Below are positions 7,293-15,729 of a stretch of DNA of 20,151 nucleotides, piece after piece. Under the pieces are notes generated by a model. That model did no database searches. It was not told the origin of the DNA and worked only from the letters and a program-made list of their open reading frames with translations. Origin of the DNA: CAXBID01 sp963975495 (lineage in GTDB: Bacteria > Bacteroidota > Bacteroidia > Flavobacteriales > Flavobacteriaceae); the NCBI GenBank assembly GCA_963975495.1, contig CAXBID010000042.1, positions 1 to 20,151 on the forward strand. The letters run 5' to 3'. The position numbers were made by a program, and so were the translations under genes. Each line of letters opens with the position of its first letter. Position 1 is the stretch's first letter.

Positions 7293-9614
7293 TTATGGGT
7301 TTATTGTAACAGAAACATTATCGAAGTATGCTATAACCCCACAACCTGAAACTGCTCCACAAGCAGCTTTTAACTGCAATGTTACACCGCCGCTCACATC
7401 ATTGCCAGTAGTTGTGGTAAAACTATAATTGGTCCAAGTATCCGTTGGAGCAAGAGGACCGCCACTAAGAATTTCAGCTTTGGAAACGCCTTCTGGATTT
7501 ATCTCAGAGAAAAACTCAGCAAAAACAACGCCTCCAGCTCCAGCTAATGATCCTTTTAAATCAAACGAAATTGTTACTGATACGCCAGTACCAATAGCAG
7601 GGCTAGTATTTAAATTAGCTTGTTTTATAACAATCTCCGTGCCTTCACCTGCTGTAAGTTTACCAGAAAAAGTTCCTGCTTGGGCTTCTTCGTTAGTAAC
7701 AGTGAAAACTCCACCTTGAGCGTCAAAAATCGTATAACCCGTAGTATCACCCGTTTCAAAATCACCATTAACGGTAATATTACCATCAACAGATCCGCCG
7801 CCACCAGATCTTGGATATAATTTAAGGTCATCAAAAGAAACAGTTAATGCAGCCGGTTGCTCAAAGCCAAAGAATATTATTATTCTATCAAATTTATTTG
7901 TGTCTGCTTCTGGGAAATCAAAAGTTAATTCTTCCCATTCATTGGCAACCGATGTTAATTGTGATACTTGATTAAATGTAGCACCATTACTGGTATCTTC
8001 TAACTTCAACAATACGTTTGTACCTACATTTGGTGAATATATCTTTAATTTAAAACCTGCATTGTCTGTGAAATTATACTTGTTAGCTGTAAAAATTTGC
8101 ACATTAGGATAATTTTCGGCGCCTTTAGATATTTCAGCAACTTTACAAGATGAATTTATTGAGCTTGTGGCGTCTGGGTTATCAGCATATACATATCCTA
8201 CATCGCCTAAAAACAATGTCTCTGTGGTGCCTACCGTTTCGGTTGAACCAGGGTCAGTCGCAAAAGTTATGTTAAGGTCTGCTGCTGCAAAAGATTGCCC
8301 GGTTTCTGCAACACAATCTCCGCCACCGCCTGAACCAGTACCGTAAAGCATAAAGTCATCAATATAATAGGTTCCAGGAACATTTTGGCCTACTTCAAAG
8401 AATAGTACTATTCTATCAAATTTTCCGCTATCTCCGCTTGCAAAATCAAATGTTAATTCTTCCCAAGCGTTTGCCACTGTTGTTACTTTATCTACTATAG
8501 CAAAAGGCCCTGCATTGCCTAATGATTTGTCTTCTATTTTTAACTGAATATTAGTACCTGCGGTTGCAGACCATACTTTAAGCTTAAACCCAGCGTTTGC
8601 ATTAAAATCAAGCTTGGTGTCAAACTCTATTTGATTGTTAGCAAATTCTGCATCTGGACTTCTTACAATTTGACCTACATAACACGACTTGTTTACATCA
8701 TTATCAGTGTCAGGGTTTAATATTCTTGTCATAACTGAACCATCATCTGTAATGGTTGACGTGGTACCTTCTGTTTGAAACGTTAAATTAAAGTCTGCTA
8801 CTTCCAGAGATTGCTCCGTTTCTGGTGTACATGGCGGTGCTGGTGTTTCAATTTGCATAATATCATCCATATAAAACGTGCCTGCAGTTGTACCAGGACC
8901 ATCAACGAATATCACCAATTTTGAGTATGTACTAGTAGCCGTAAAATTAAACGAAAGTTCTTCCCACCCACTACCATTATGACTAACAACAACATCTGGT
9001 GTAGATGACGATCCCTCCTCAAGTTTCAATAGAACATCTACTGCGGCATCTGCCCAGAAATTCATTTTAATAGTTCTTTCAGTAGCCAAATCTATAGCGG
9101 TTCCCAGTTCAAAAAACAGGCCTTCAAATGTCGCTCCGCTATTTGTTATAGCGCCTACTTTAGATGCTACATTATTTGTTCCTCCAGGAGCGGGATTATC
9201 AACTACTTCAAACGATGCCCCTTCAAAAACCGTAGGCTCATACTTAGTATTTGCACCGTCAAAAGTAATTGGCAATGTGGCTATTTCAGGAATTAAAATC
9301 GTTATCTCATCCTCAAATGTATCGGATGCTCCTGCTAACACTGATGCCGTTAATAAAACGGTGTAAGTCCCGTTCTGATATGCCTTAACAGGGTTAATAA
9401 GTGATGAACTTTTTCCATCTCCAAAATCCCAATTATAATTAGTGGCATTTGTTGAAAGATTAATAAAGGTTACCACTCCCGTGTCTGCATTAATAGTATA
9501 GGTAAAGCCGGCAAGAACTCTTGGTAAATTTGCGTCATCATCCTCGCAACCTAAAAAGGTAACCGCAAAGATTAAAATCAATATTTGTTTAAATGTTCTG
9601 ATTAATTTTTTCAT
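7293..9614 (-). CDS. surface lipoprotein: PKD domain plus four carbohydrate-binding-like modules
   Basis: A 773-residue lipoprotein (lipobox FLGC, Cys23) followed by EDDD, the kind of acidic stretch that directs Bacteroidota lipoproteins to the cell surface. A PKD domain (about 34-108, NWDFGDG at 61-67) is followed by three related beta-sandwich modules (115-254, 269-425, 440-602). Each has a WEEL motif (217, 384, 560) and an acidic end such as YYIDDFMLY. Gly-rich linkers (429-432, 604-607) separate modules. A fourth domain (612-773) starts VNGDFETGDTTGY, typical of CBM4_9-like modules. No catalytic signature is seen. The role is probably a multivalent surface glycan-binding protein that holds laminarin near GH16, encoded 11 bp upstream. 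Laminarin PULs are known to encode PKD/CBM binding proteins. The binding specificity is inferred from context. It is the last gene before the 7246-7280 hairpin. Confidence 0.75.
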   Translation of the reverse strand: MKKLIRTFKQILILIFAVTFLGCEDDDANLPRVLAGFTYTINADTGVVTFINLSTNATNYNWDFGDGKSSSLINPVKAYQNGTYTVLLTASVLAGASDTFEDEITILIPEIATLPITFDGANTKYEPTVFEGASFEVVDNPAPGGTNNVASKVGAITNSGATFEGLFFELGTAIDLATERTIKMNFWADAAVDVLLKLEEGSSSTPDVVVSHNGSGWEELSFNFTATSTYSKLVIFVDGPGTTAGTFYMDDIMQIETPAPPCTPETEQSLEVADFNLTFQTEGTTSTITDDGSVMTRILNPDTDNDVNKSCYVGQIVRSPDAEFANNQIEFDTKLDFNANAGFKLKVWSATAGTNIQLKIEDKSLGNAGPFAIVDKVTTVANAWEELTFDFASGDSGKFDRIVLFFEVGQNVPGTYYIDDFMLYGTGSGGGGDCVAETGQSFAAADLNITFATDPGSTETVGTTETLFLGDVGYVYADNPDATSSINSSCKVAEISKGAENYPNVQIFTANKYNFTDNAGFKLKIYSPNVGTNVLLKLEDTSNGATFNQVSQLTSVANEWEELTFDFPEADTNKFDRIIIFFGFEQPAALTVSFDDLKLYPRSGGGGSVDGNITVNGDFETGDTTGYTIFDAQGGVFTVTNEEAQAGTFSGKLTAGEGTEIVIKQANLNTSPAIGTGVSVTISFDLKGSLAGAGGVVFAEFFSEINPEGVSKAEILSGGPLAPTDTWTNYSFTTTTGNDVSGGVTLQLKAACGAVSGCGVIAYFDNVSVTINP
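7809..9272 (-). repeat. three tandem CBM-like modules within the PKD lipoprotein
   Basis: Coding repeats of about 140-163 residues. The second (8340-8810) and third (7809-8297) units are close, sharing NAGFKLK, GTN, LKxED, EELTFDF, KFDRI and FF; the first (8853-9272) is more diverged. The second and third units each contain a pair of cysteines near the start (for example 434 and 490), possibly disulphides. This is evidence of internal duplication that raises binding valency. Confidence 0.7.
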
Positions 9615-9625
9615 TGTCTTTTTTA

Positions 9626-10471
9626 TTAGTTGTTATAGCTTTTATATACTCTTACATAATCTACGAGCATGGTTTGTGGAAATACGGTTTCATCGTTAGG
9701 AGACCCAGGTAGTGTTCCTCCAACAGCCATGTTTAATATGATATAAAACGAATCGTCAAATACCCATTCTCCAGGAACATCTTCTGGAGTAATTTGGTTG
9801 TATAACACATCATCTATATAGAAATTAATATACCCTGGTCCCCATTCTATACCAAATATGTGAAAACCAGCATCAAATCTATCATTCTCTAATTCGTATG
9901 ATTTACTAATGGATTCACCTCCCGAGTATCCTGGACCATGTACAGTACCAAAAACTCTGGTTGGGTCATCACCAACATATTCCATGATATCAATCTCTCC
10001 TATTTGAGGCCAAATTTCAGTTCCGTTTTTATCGTCTCCTAATAACCAAAACGCTGGCCAAATGCCTTGACCATAAGGCAGTCTAATGCGTGCTTCCCAG
10101 CGTCCGTATTGCTGTTCAAATTTTCCTTTGGTTAAAAGTCTTGCAGATGTGTAAGATGCTCCATTAAAATTTTCTTCTTCAGCTGTAATTATTAAAACAC
10201 CATTTTGTACTGTTACGTTTTCAGAACGGTTTGTGTAGTATTGCAATTCATTATTGCCCCAGCCATTTTCTCCTGTTCCAATGTTATAGTTCCAAATGGC
10301 AGGATTAGGAGCACCATCGGTATCGAACTCGTCTGCCATAACTAATTCTGTAAATCTTGCTACTGTTTGCTTTTCATCAGTCGAGCAACTTAAAGTGGCT
10401 AAGCATAGGGTTGTTAAGAAAAGACATTTTTTTAAAATGCCTCCTGTTTTTATCTTATATTGATTTTTCAT
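9626..10471 (-). CDS. GH16 laminarinase (endo-beta-1,3-glucanase) lipoprotein
   Basis: A 281-residue single-domain GH16 beta-jelly-roll enzyme with a lipoprotein signal (lipobox ending LSC, Cys29; STDE follows). The catalytic motif GEIDIMEYVG gives nucleophile Glu159, assisting Asp161 and acid/base Glu164. The beta-bulge form EIDIME is typical of bacterial laminarinases (GH16_3 type). Flanking conserved segments include WNYNIG (60-65), GWGNNELQYYT (70-80), GRWEARIRLP (123-132), WPAFWLLG (138-145) and ILNMAVGGTLPG (245-256). It has no additional binding module; binding is probably provided by the lipoproteins on either side. It is 36 bp after the 471-residue lipoprotein gene and 11 bp before the PKD gene, so the three are likely cotranscribed. 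Expected role is endo-cleavage of laminarin at the cell surface or in the periplasm. Confidence 0.93.
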   Translation of the reverse strand: MKNQYKIKTGGILKKCLFLTTLCLATLSCSTDEKQTVARFTELVMADEFDTDGAPNPAIWNYNIGTGENGWGNNELQYYTNRSENVTVQNGVLIITAEEENFNGASYTSARLLTKGKFEQQYGRWEARIRLPYGQGIWPAFWLLGDDKNGTEIWPQIGEIDIMEYVGDDPTRVFGTVHGPGYSGGESISKSYELENDRFDAGFHIFGIEWGPGYINFYIDDVLYNQITPEDVPGEWVFDDSFYIILNMAVGGTLPGSPNDETVFPQTMLVDYVRVYKSYNN

Positions 10472-10507
10472 AATCTCTTTATCTTTTAATTTTTTAAAAC
10501 CATTCCT

Positions 10508-11923
10508 TTATTTATAGTAATAGACATTATCAACGTATATGTCTGAAATACTGCCATCTGTTATAAAAAACAATAACCCTAATTGAGAACGATTAGCTAG
10601 TCCAAAATCGGCAAGTGGCACATCTAAACTAATCCACTCATTTGCCGTGAATGTGTTTGCGCTAAAGGTAACCGAACCAGATGTTTCATTATTGCCAACA
10701 GAATTTAACAACTCTAACGTAATAAAATCACTAGAATCAATGGCCTCATTAACTTTAATATCAACATGAAGATACGTCATATTAGTAGCATTAACAGAAG
10801 GAACATCCATGAACGTGCCGATTGCAACAAAATTCAATTTGGTATAATTAATAATAGCGTCCCCATTAACATCTAAAGGGGGTGCTCCTCCTTCGGTGGT
10901 TTGAAAACCATCTAAAAAGAATCCGTTATAGTAATCTACAGGAACATTATTATATGCATCACTGAATATAGATATTACATCACCTTCGTTACGTGCGGGA
11001 GGTATTGGTGCAAAGTCAAAAGTACCTCCAGCGTCAATGATTAACGAACCCTTAGCAGCTACACCGGCAACGGAGGCTGTTATTGTTGCTACACCAGAAT
11101 TTATAACAGATACTTCACCAAATTCATTAACTATAGCGACATCTGTATTGGATGAATTAAAATCAAAATACGACGGTGTAGCACTTACAGTGACATTTTT
11201 ACCAGAGGACAAGTTGACCGTCTGTGTAAGCCCTGTTAATTGGATAGGAACTCCTAAAAAGGCAACCTGCTCAACATTAACACCATTTAAAATGGATGGT
11301 TTTGGTTGACCAATGCTTCCTAGTTTTTCAAACTTCAACTCATCAATCCAAAAGGTATAACCAAATCCACCTGTAGCCTGCGTTCCTGCAGAATACCAAA
11401 ACATGCCTCTTTCTTCAATAAGTTTTGAAGGGTCTGGTAATGGAATAACATATTTAACCCAATTTGTGGATAGATTTACGTTTGATCTCGTTACTTGATA
11501 TTTATTTTCTCCAAAATCTTGACCAAAACCCATTTCGCCTATAGAAACACCTTGTGAGGCTTTTGCCCAAAAAGTTAAGGCGTTATATCCTGTTAGGTCT
11601 CGGCCAGCTCCATCTACTCTAAATATGGCGCCCGCATAACTTCCTTCTGGGTCATCGGCATTTGGAACATCGAAACGCATTGATGCATTGCTATTATACC
11701 CTACACTTTCGTCTACAGTCCAAGCCGTTGCTTTAGAACCTGCAAATGGAAAGTAAAAATCTGTACCTAATCCTATTGGTGAATCAGCAAACACCTCTGG
11801 AGCAGTTGAAAACGTTGCAAATACAGCTTCATCTGACAGTTCTCTCTCGCAACTTAATACAAGTGTAAAAAGGAACCCTAAAAGGAATGTCGTTTTTGTA
11901 TATGTAAATTTTATATTTTTCAT
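10508..11923 (-). CDS. lipoprotein with Big_2-like domain between two beta-sandwich modules (putative glycan-binding protein)
   Basis: A 471-residue lipoprotein (LVLSC, Cys25). Residues 35-200 form a beta-rich module with SMRFDVP, LTFWAKAS and FWIDELKFEKLG, resembling carbohydrate-binding jelly-rolls. About 205-296 resembles a bacterial Ig-like (Big_2) domain: LTQTVNLSSGKNVTVSA, then IVNEFGEVSVINSGVATITA. Residues 305-471 form a second jelly-roll-like module ending SDIYVDNVYYYK, where the IYVDNV element is typical of CBM C-termini. No glycosidase active-site signature is visible, although homologues may carry a misleading GH16 annotation. Its position 12 bp after the barrel-fusion gene and 36 bp before GH16 suggests a surface binding protein of the laminarin system, a functional counterpart of SusE/F-type proteins. 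Confidence 0.65.
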   Translation of the reverse strand: MKNIKFTYTKTTFLLGFLFTLVLSCERELSDEAVFATFSTAPEVFADSPIGLGTDFYFPFAGSKATAWTVDESVGYNSNASMRFDVPNADDPEGSYAGAIFRVDGAGRDLTGYNALTFWAKASQGVSIGEMGFGQDFGENKYQVTRSNVNLSTNWVKYVIPLPDPSKLIEERGMFWYSAGTQATGGFGYTFWIDELKFEKLGSIGQPKPSILNGVNVEQVAFLGVPIQLTGLTQTVNLSSGKNVTVSATPSYFDFNSSNTDVAIVNEFGEVSVINSGVATITASVAGVAAKGSLIIDAGGTFDFAPIPPARNEGDVISIFSDAYNNVPVDYYNGFFLDGFQTTEGGAPPLDVNGDAIINYTKLNFVAIGTFMDVPSVNATNMTYLHVDIKVNEAIDSSDFITLELLNSVGNNETSGSVTFSANTFTANEWISLDVPLADFGLANRSQLGLLFFITDGSISDIYVDNVYYYK

Positions 11924-11935
11924 TTTAATTTTGTT

Positions 11936-14900
11936 TTATTTACCGATATTGATGTGTACGTATGTTCTAATTTCCCATTCGCTTCCATTACCAAATCCTA
12001 CAGGGCTTATTGGAGGTATTGCTGGAAACGTGTTAGGTGGAACCGCAGTAGGCAAATACCTAGGTGAATTTTCGTCTAACGATCGCCACATACCGCGGAT
12101 ACCAATCTTAGTATCTGGTAGAATAAACCAATCTGGTTTTCCTATTGATGTAGAAATGTCAATCATATTTTGAACAGGGAATGTTAAGTTAAAATCGCGA
12201 TAGTAATCAAAAGGGCCCCAATCGTTAACCTTAAATCCATATTCTATTTTCCATTTTTTGTATATCATTCTAATATCTCCTCCAAAACGATCTATGGTTC
12301 TTTCGCTATCACCATTCGCTTGTGCGGTACCACCATAGATATTACCAATGATACCCAAGTCTGGGCTTACTTTAGAAACGATTCGAGAACTTATTTCCCA
12401 TAAATCCTGCGCTGGTGCAGATTGTGCAAAAGCGAAAAAAGTACGATCTGCCTGAAAACCAATTGCAGCATCTTGCGCCGTTGGATGATAACGATATACA
12501 AAACCTAGGTTGAACGCCAGTTTCGCATCCTCTGAGCGGTCGTTATCCCAATCATAAAACCAAGACCCTGGTGTTGGATCAAAAGTTAGCAATAACTCTC
12601 CTGCTGTAGTCTCCCTGTTACCTCTTACAGCAAAAGGGTCGTCTATAACATTTCTTAATCTTCCTGGTGCAGTTACGTCATTTGGCATTGGATCTACTAA
12701 AGGTTTTTGCCAAAGGAAGTTTGGCGCAATTTGCCAGTTGCCTAAAGTATAAGTGAACCCAGAAAGTATATTGGTTTGGTTACTACTACCTGAATCTTTT
12801 AGTTTCCATCCTGTAAACGTTCTTGTGGCATCAGCACCGCCATTGGCTACTAAGCCCATATAAGCAGCTTGACCATACCAGTTAAATTTACCGCCTTGAT
12901 ACGTTATTTTGGCTTTTCCTCCCCAGTTGTCGTCTGAGTTTATTTTATCTTGATACACCACATAGTTTCCAGGACCACCTGTTACATCTTGAAACGTACT
13001 TCCATTTAGAGGTCTGCCTCCCCAAATACCCCCTAAAGTAATACCAACGGGTCCAAACTCTCTTTCTAAAGCTATGGTAGCACGCTCTGTTGGCCATGGC
13101 GGAATAACACCACTTCGAACTTGATTTTGATCAAGAACACGCCTGCCATTCTCATCAAACTCTAAGCTTGTATCCAAATCTCTATTATAAATTCCTGTGA
13201 TGTCCCAATGCTTGAAATGTGTTTGGTATTTTAAAAGTACCGTTGGGTTGGCTCCCCACCATAATTGTGGGCCAAAAGCCGCTTTAAGTCCTTTTAAAGC
13301 GCCTTTACCGTCTATCTCCATTCCTAATATCTCACCATTATATATGTCGAGGTTTGGCCCATAGTTTGCTTCCGGGTATAAACCGAAGAAGTCTCCTTCA
13401 TAGCCCCAATGGTAATGCCCGGTTCTATAAAAACCCCTTATATCGGCAACTTTAGTATTCCACTCATATTCTGCATTATAAACTCGAACTCTGTTGTTAT
13501 CTGTTATTACGACTTCTTCTCCATTTGAATTAATTACAGTAATAGGGCGTCCAACATTCTCATAAAAAATTTCGTTTATTGGATTTTGCGCTACGTTACC
13601 AAGAATATTGAAATTTACCTCGGCTGTCATGTTTGATGCTGGGCTTCCTTCAACGCCAATATAATAAGATTGCATATTATCAAACCCTAACTGGTTTGGA
13701 AACGTTTCTTGATCTGGATTTTCAGTTTCTGGTGTTGTAATTAAACTTCCACCTGTATTGAATGTTGTAAATTCAGCTCTCAATCTACTTAAACGAACCT
13801 TGCCGCTACTAGCACCTACTAGTGCTGCCTTATCGCCACGGGCTTTTAAAACCGCTTCCATTAATTCAATATTATCAAAATGGTTTTTTACGAATTCAGC
13901 ATCAACACCTTCTCTGTAAGGATTTAATTGATGTGCTTCTTTTAAGGCATAGTAAGCTGCTCTTGGGTATAAGTCATAAAGTCCTCTTGGGCTAGTTGGC
14001 CCTTTGGCACAAATACCAAACCACTCCTCATTCATGTTGTTTTCGCCTGGTGCAAGATCTATGGAGTAACCACCATTTGCCCATGATGCGTTTGTATCGT
14101 GAACATCTGCGTTTTTTCTATCATCAAAGCCAAACTTCCACCAACCATCACTAAATTGAAACGTAAAACCGCCTATTGAGTTTTCAGCTTTTCCTAAACC
14201 AGCAGCATTTTCATAAATCTCTTTCCAATTGCTTACCAAATAGTAAGCTTGTGATTTTTGGTCTTCTTTATTTTCTATGGCATTAAATGCATCTGCCCCA
14301 AACTCAGTAAACATTAAAGGTTTATTAAGTTTCTCTTTTACAACATCAAACATATCTGTAAAAGATGCGCCACGGTAGGTATTAGTGCCGTATATATCAA
14401 CATCTTTACATTCTTCGGCGACGATATCAATGAATAAGACATCTCCATTAGCAATAGCCACTGGATGCGATGCATCCATAGACTTCATTATTTTAGCAGC
14501 CTCATTCATTAACTTATACATGGGTCTTCCTCGGCTTTCCCCTATAAAGTTTATTCGACCTTCATCATCTGGAAAGTCTTCTGTTTCTGCTCCTGCCCAG
14601 AACAGCCCGTAGTTGTTCTCATTTCCCAATAAATAAAGTAATAAACCTGGTGTGTTTTTATATTCTTGAACAAGGTTCTTTACTTCCGATAAAAGATGCT
14701 CTTTAGTTTTGGGGTCATCGTAAATGGTAACAGGTGTCCAAACGCCTTCTAGTGTTAAGCCATACCGCCCAAAGGAGTGGTTTAACATGGTATAAATTCC
14801 ATAATTTTCATAAATGTATTTAATCCATCTTGCAGGAACACCTGTGTATTGACGTATTGCATTAACATTCATGTTCTTTAGAAGAGACATTTCTGTATCA

Positions 14901-15124
14901 AGTCCGGCTTTTATGACATCATCGGACTTGTTCCAAAAATCAGCATTCACGGTATTGGTTCCTATTGGAATATAATCCCAGTTCATACCGTTAATCATGA
15001 AATCTTCTCCATTGACAACCAATTTCATTCCTTCGTCATTACTTACAACGGATACTTTATTGGACTGTGAAAAGGCAGTAATTGTAAATAAGAAAAGTAC
15101 TAATCTTAGAAAATTGTTTTTCAT
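11936..15124 (-). CDS. glycoside hydrolase (clan-A TIM-barrel) fused to a C-terminal outer-membrane beta-barrel
   Basis: A 1062-residue protein with a Sec signal peptide (1-20, cleavage likely after AFSQ; no lipobox). Residues 28-400 are a GH2/GH5-like (beta/alpha)8 domain: VNGEDFMINGMNWDY (37-51), LYLLGNENNYG with likely acid/base Glu169, and MFTEFGAD with likely nucleophile Glu274. After a helical linker (about 410-435), residues 440-1062 are not a known binding module by eye. They are rich in Tyr, Trp and Gly with many 9-12-residue alternating strands, short turns and longer loops. The final strand EWEIRTYVHINIG is a perfect amphipathic beta-strand at the very C-terminus, as in outer-membrane barrels. 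I infer a barrel of perhaps 18 or more strands. It heads the surface cluster, after a 605-bp regulatory gap and 12 bp before the next gene. The glycosidase is probably held at the membrane by the barrel; whether that is a pore is unknown. Substrate inferred as beta-glucan. Confidence 0.7.
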   Translation of the reverse strand: MKNNFLRLVLFLFTITAFSQSNKVSVVSNDEGMKLVVNGEDFMINGMNWDYIPIGTNTVNADFWNKSDDVIKAGLDTEMSLLKNMNVNAIRQYTGVPARWIKYIYENYGIYTMLNHSFGRYGLTLEGVWTPVTIYDDPKTKEHLLSEVKNLVQEYKNTPGLLLYLLGNENNYGLFWAGAETEDFPDDEGRINFIGESRGRPMYKLMNEAAKIMKSMDASHPVAIANGDVLFIDIVAEECKDVDIYGTNTYRGASFTDMFDVVKEKLNKPLMFTEFGADAFNAIENKEDQKSQAYYLVSNWKEIYENAAGLGKAENSIGGFTFQFSDGWWKFGFDDRKNADVHDTNASWANGGYSIDLAPGENNMNEEWFGICAKGPTSPRGLYDLYPRAAYYALKEAHQLNPYREGVDAEFVKNHFDNIELMEAVLKARGDKAALVGASSGKVRLSRLRAEFTTFNTGGSLITTPETENPDQETFPNQLGFDNMQSYYIGVEGSPASNMTAEVNFNILGNVAQNPINEIFYENVGRPITVINSNGEEVVITDNNRVRVYNAEYEWNTKVADIRGFYRTGHYHWGYEGDFFGLYPEANYGPNLDIYNGEILGMEIDGKGALKGLKAAFGPQLWWGANPTVLLKYQTHFKHWDITGIYNRDLDTSLEFDENGRRVLDQNQVRSGVIPPWPTERATIALEREFGPVGITLGGIWGGRPLNGSTFQDVTGGPGNYVVYQDKINSDDNWGGKAKITYQGGKFNWYGQAAYMGLVANGGADATRTFTGWKLKDSGSSNQTNILSGFTYTLGNWQIAPNFLWQKPLVDPMPNDVTAPGRLRNVIDDPFAVRGNRETTAGELLLTFDPTPGSWFYDWDNDRSEDAKLAFNLGFVYRYHPTAQDAAIGFQADRTFFAFAQSAPAQDLWEISSRIVSKVSPDLGIIGNIYGGTAQANGDSERTIDRFGGDIRMIYKKWKIEYGFKVNDWGPFDYYRDFNLTFPVQNMIDISTSIGKPDWFILPDTKIGIRGMWRSLDENSPRYLPTAVPPNTFPAIPPISPVGFGNGSEWEIRTYVHINIGK

Positions 15125-15316
15125 AGTTTATTTAGTTTTCGAGTTAGTTTGAAAATAACCTTCGATCTATTAAGGCTTTGGCATATAAACCACTAAGCTA
15201 TTTTCAGAAATTTAAATTTAGTCCATTAAATTACTGATTTCGCAAAAAACACCTCAACAAAAATCATACACTGTTAAAAAACATGCTATTTATTAAGAGA
15301 ATAGCAATATTTACGG

Positions 15317-15349
15317 GGTTTAACTAGTAAATTACATATTAGTTAAACC
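15317..15349. promoter_or_regulatory. operator-like inverted repeat
   Basis: Perfect 10-bp arms GGTTTAACTA (15317-15326) and TAGTTAAACC (15340-15349) with a 13-nt spacer that itself contains the symmetric GTAAaTTAC. It lies about 190-225 bp upstream of the barrel-fusion start codon. The symmetry suggests a dimeric regulator site. A terminator is less likely, because no gene reads into it. The regulator is unknown. Confidence 0.4.
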
Positions 15350-15680
15350 GTGTAAAAACCTTCTTTTTTTCCTTAATGTTGTGGCAATGTATAGGCAAAA
15401 TTTTGAAGTGTTGTAGTTTTTGTTATGACGAATTTAGTTATAAACACCTATAAACATTGCAAAGTTTTATTTTTAGCACTATTAGATGTAAACCATGTGT
15501 TTTTCTTAAAAATAGGCCATTACATTGTTGGTTTTTGTAAAATTGCTAATTCAGCTTTTTGCCATTCTACAAATTAAACAAAGGAACTGTGTCGTTTGTG
15601 GGTGTGATCTTGATATATAATCTGAAAAATTGAATGGTATTGATGTTCATTTTAAATATTCTAACAATCAATTACTTTGT

Positions 15681-15711
15681 GTTGTTGTGATTAAAATTTT
15701 TGGTATCTTAG
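15681..15711 (+). promoter_or_regulatory. possible Bacteroidota-type promoter for the dioxygenase-like gene
   Basis: GTTG (15681-15684) and TATCTTAG (15704-15711) are separated by 19 bp. Each is one mismatch from the Bacteroidota -33 TTTG and -7 TAnnTTTG elements. Transcription would begin only about 10 nt before the ATG at 15730. Two mismatches in an AT-rich region make this speculative. Confidence 0.25.
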
Positions 15712-15729
15712 ATTAATTAAGATGAGCGA

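Larger units (their letters stand above)
15125..15729. other. divergent intergenic regulatory region, 605 bp
   Basis: No credible gene on either strand. It separates the divergently transcribed barrel-fusion gene (minus) and dioxygenase-like gene (plus), so it should hold both promoters. Visible structure: an inverted repeat at 15317-15349, a direct repeat TATAAACA at 15439-15446 and 15449-15456 (10-bp spacing, one helical turn), and a weak plus-strand promoter candidate at 15681-15711. No regulator gene (SusR, hybrid two-component, LacI or AraC type) is in the window. Confidence 0.6.

Noticed and set aside
7429..7719. 96-codon open frame on the plus strand
   Set aside because: Lies opposite the last CBM-like module of the PKD lipoprotein; composition is a mirror of its Gly/Thr-rich codons.
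11037..11309. 90-codon open frame on the plus strand
   Set aside because: Antisense to the Big_2-like domain of the lipoprotein; no start context or recognisable domain.
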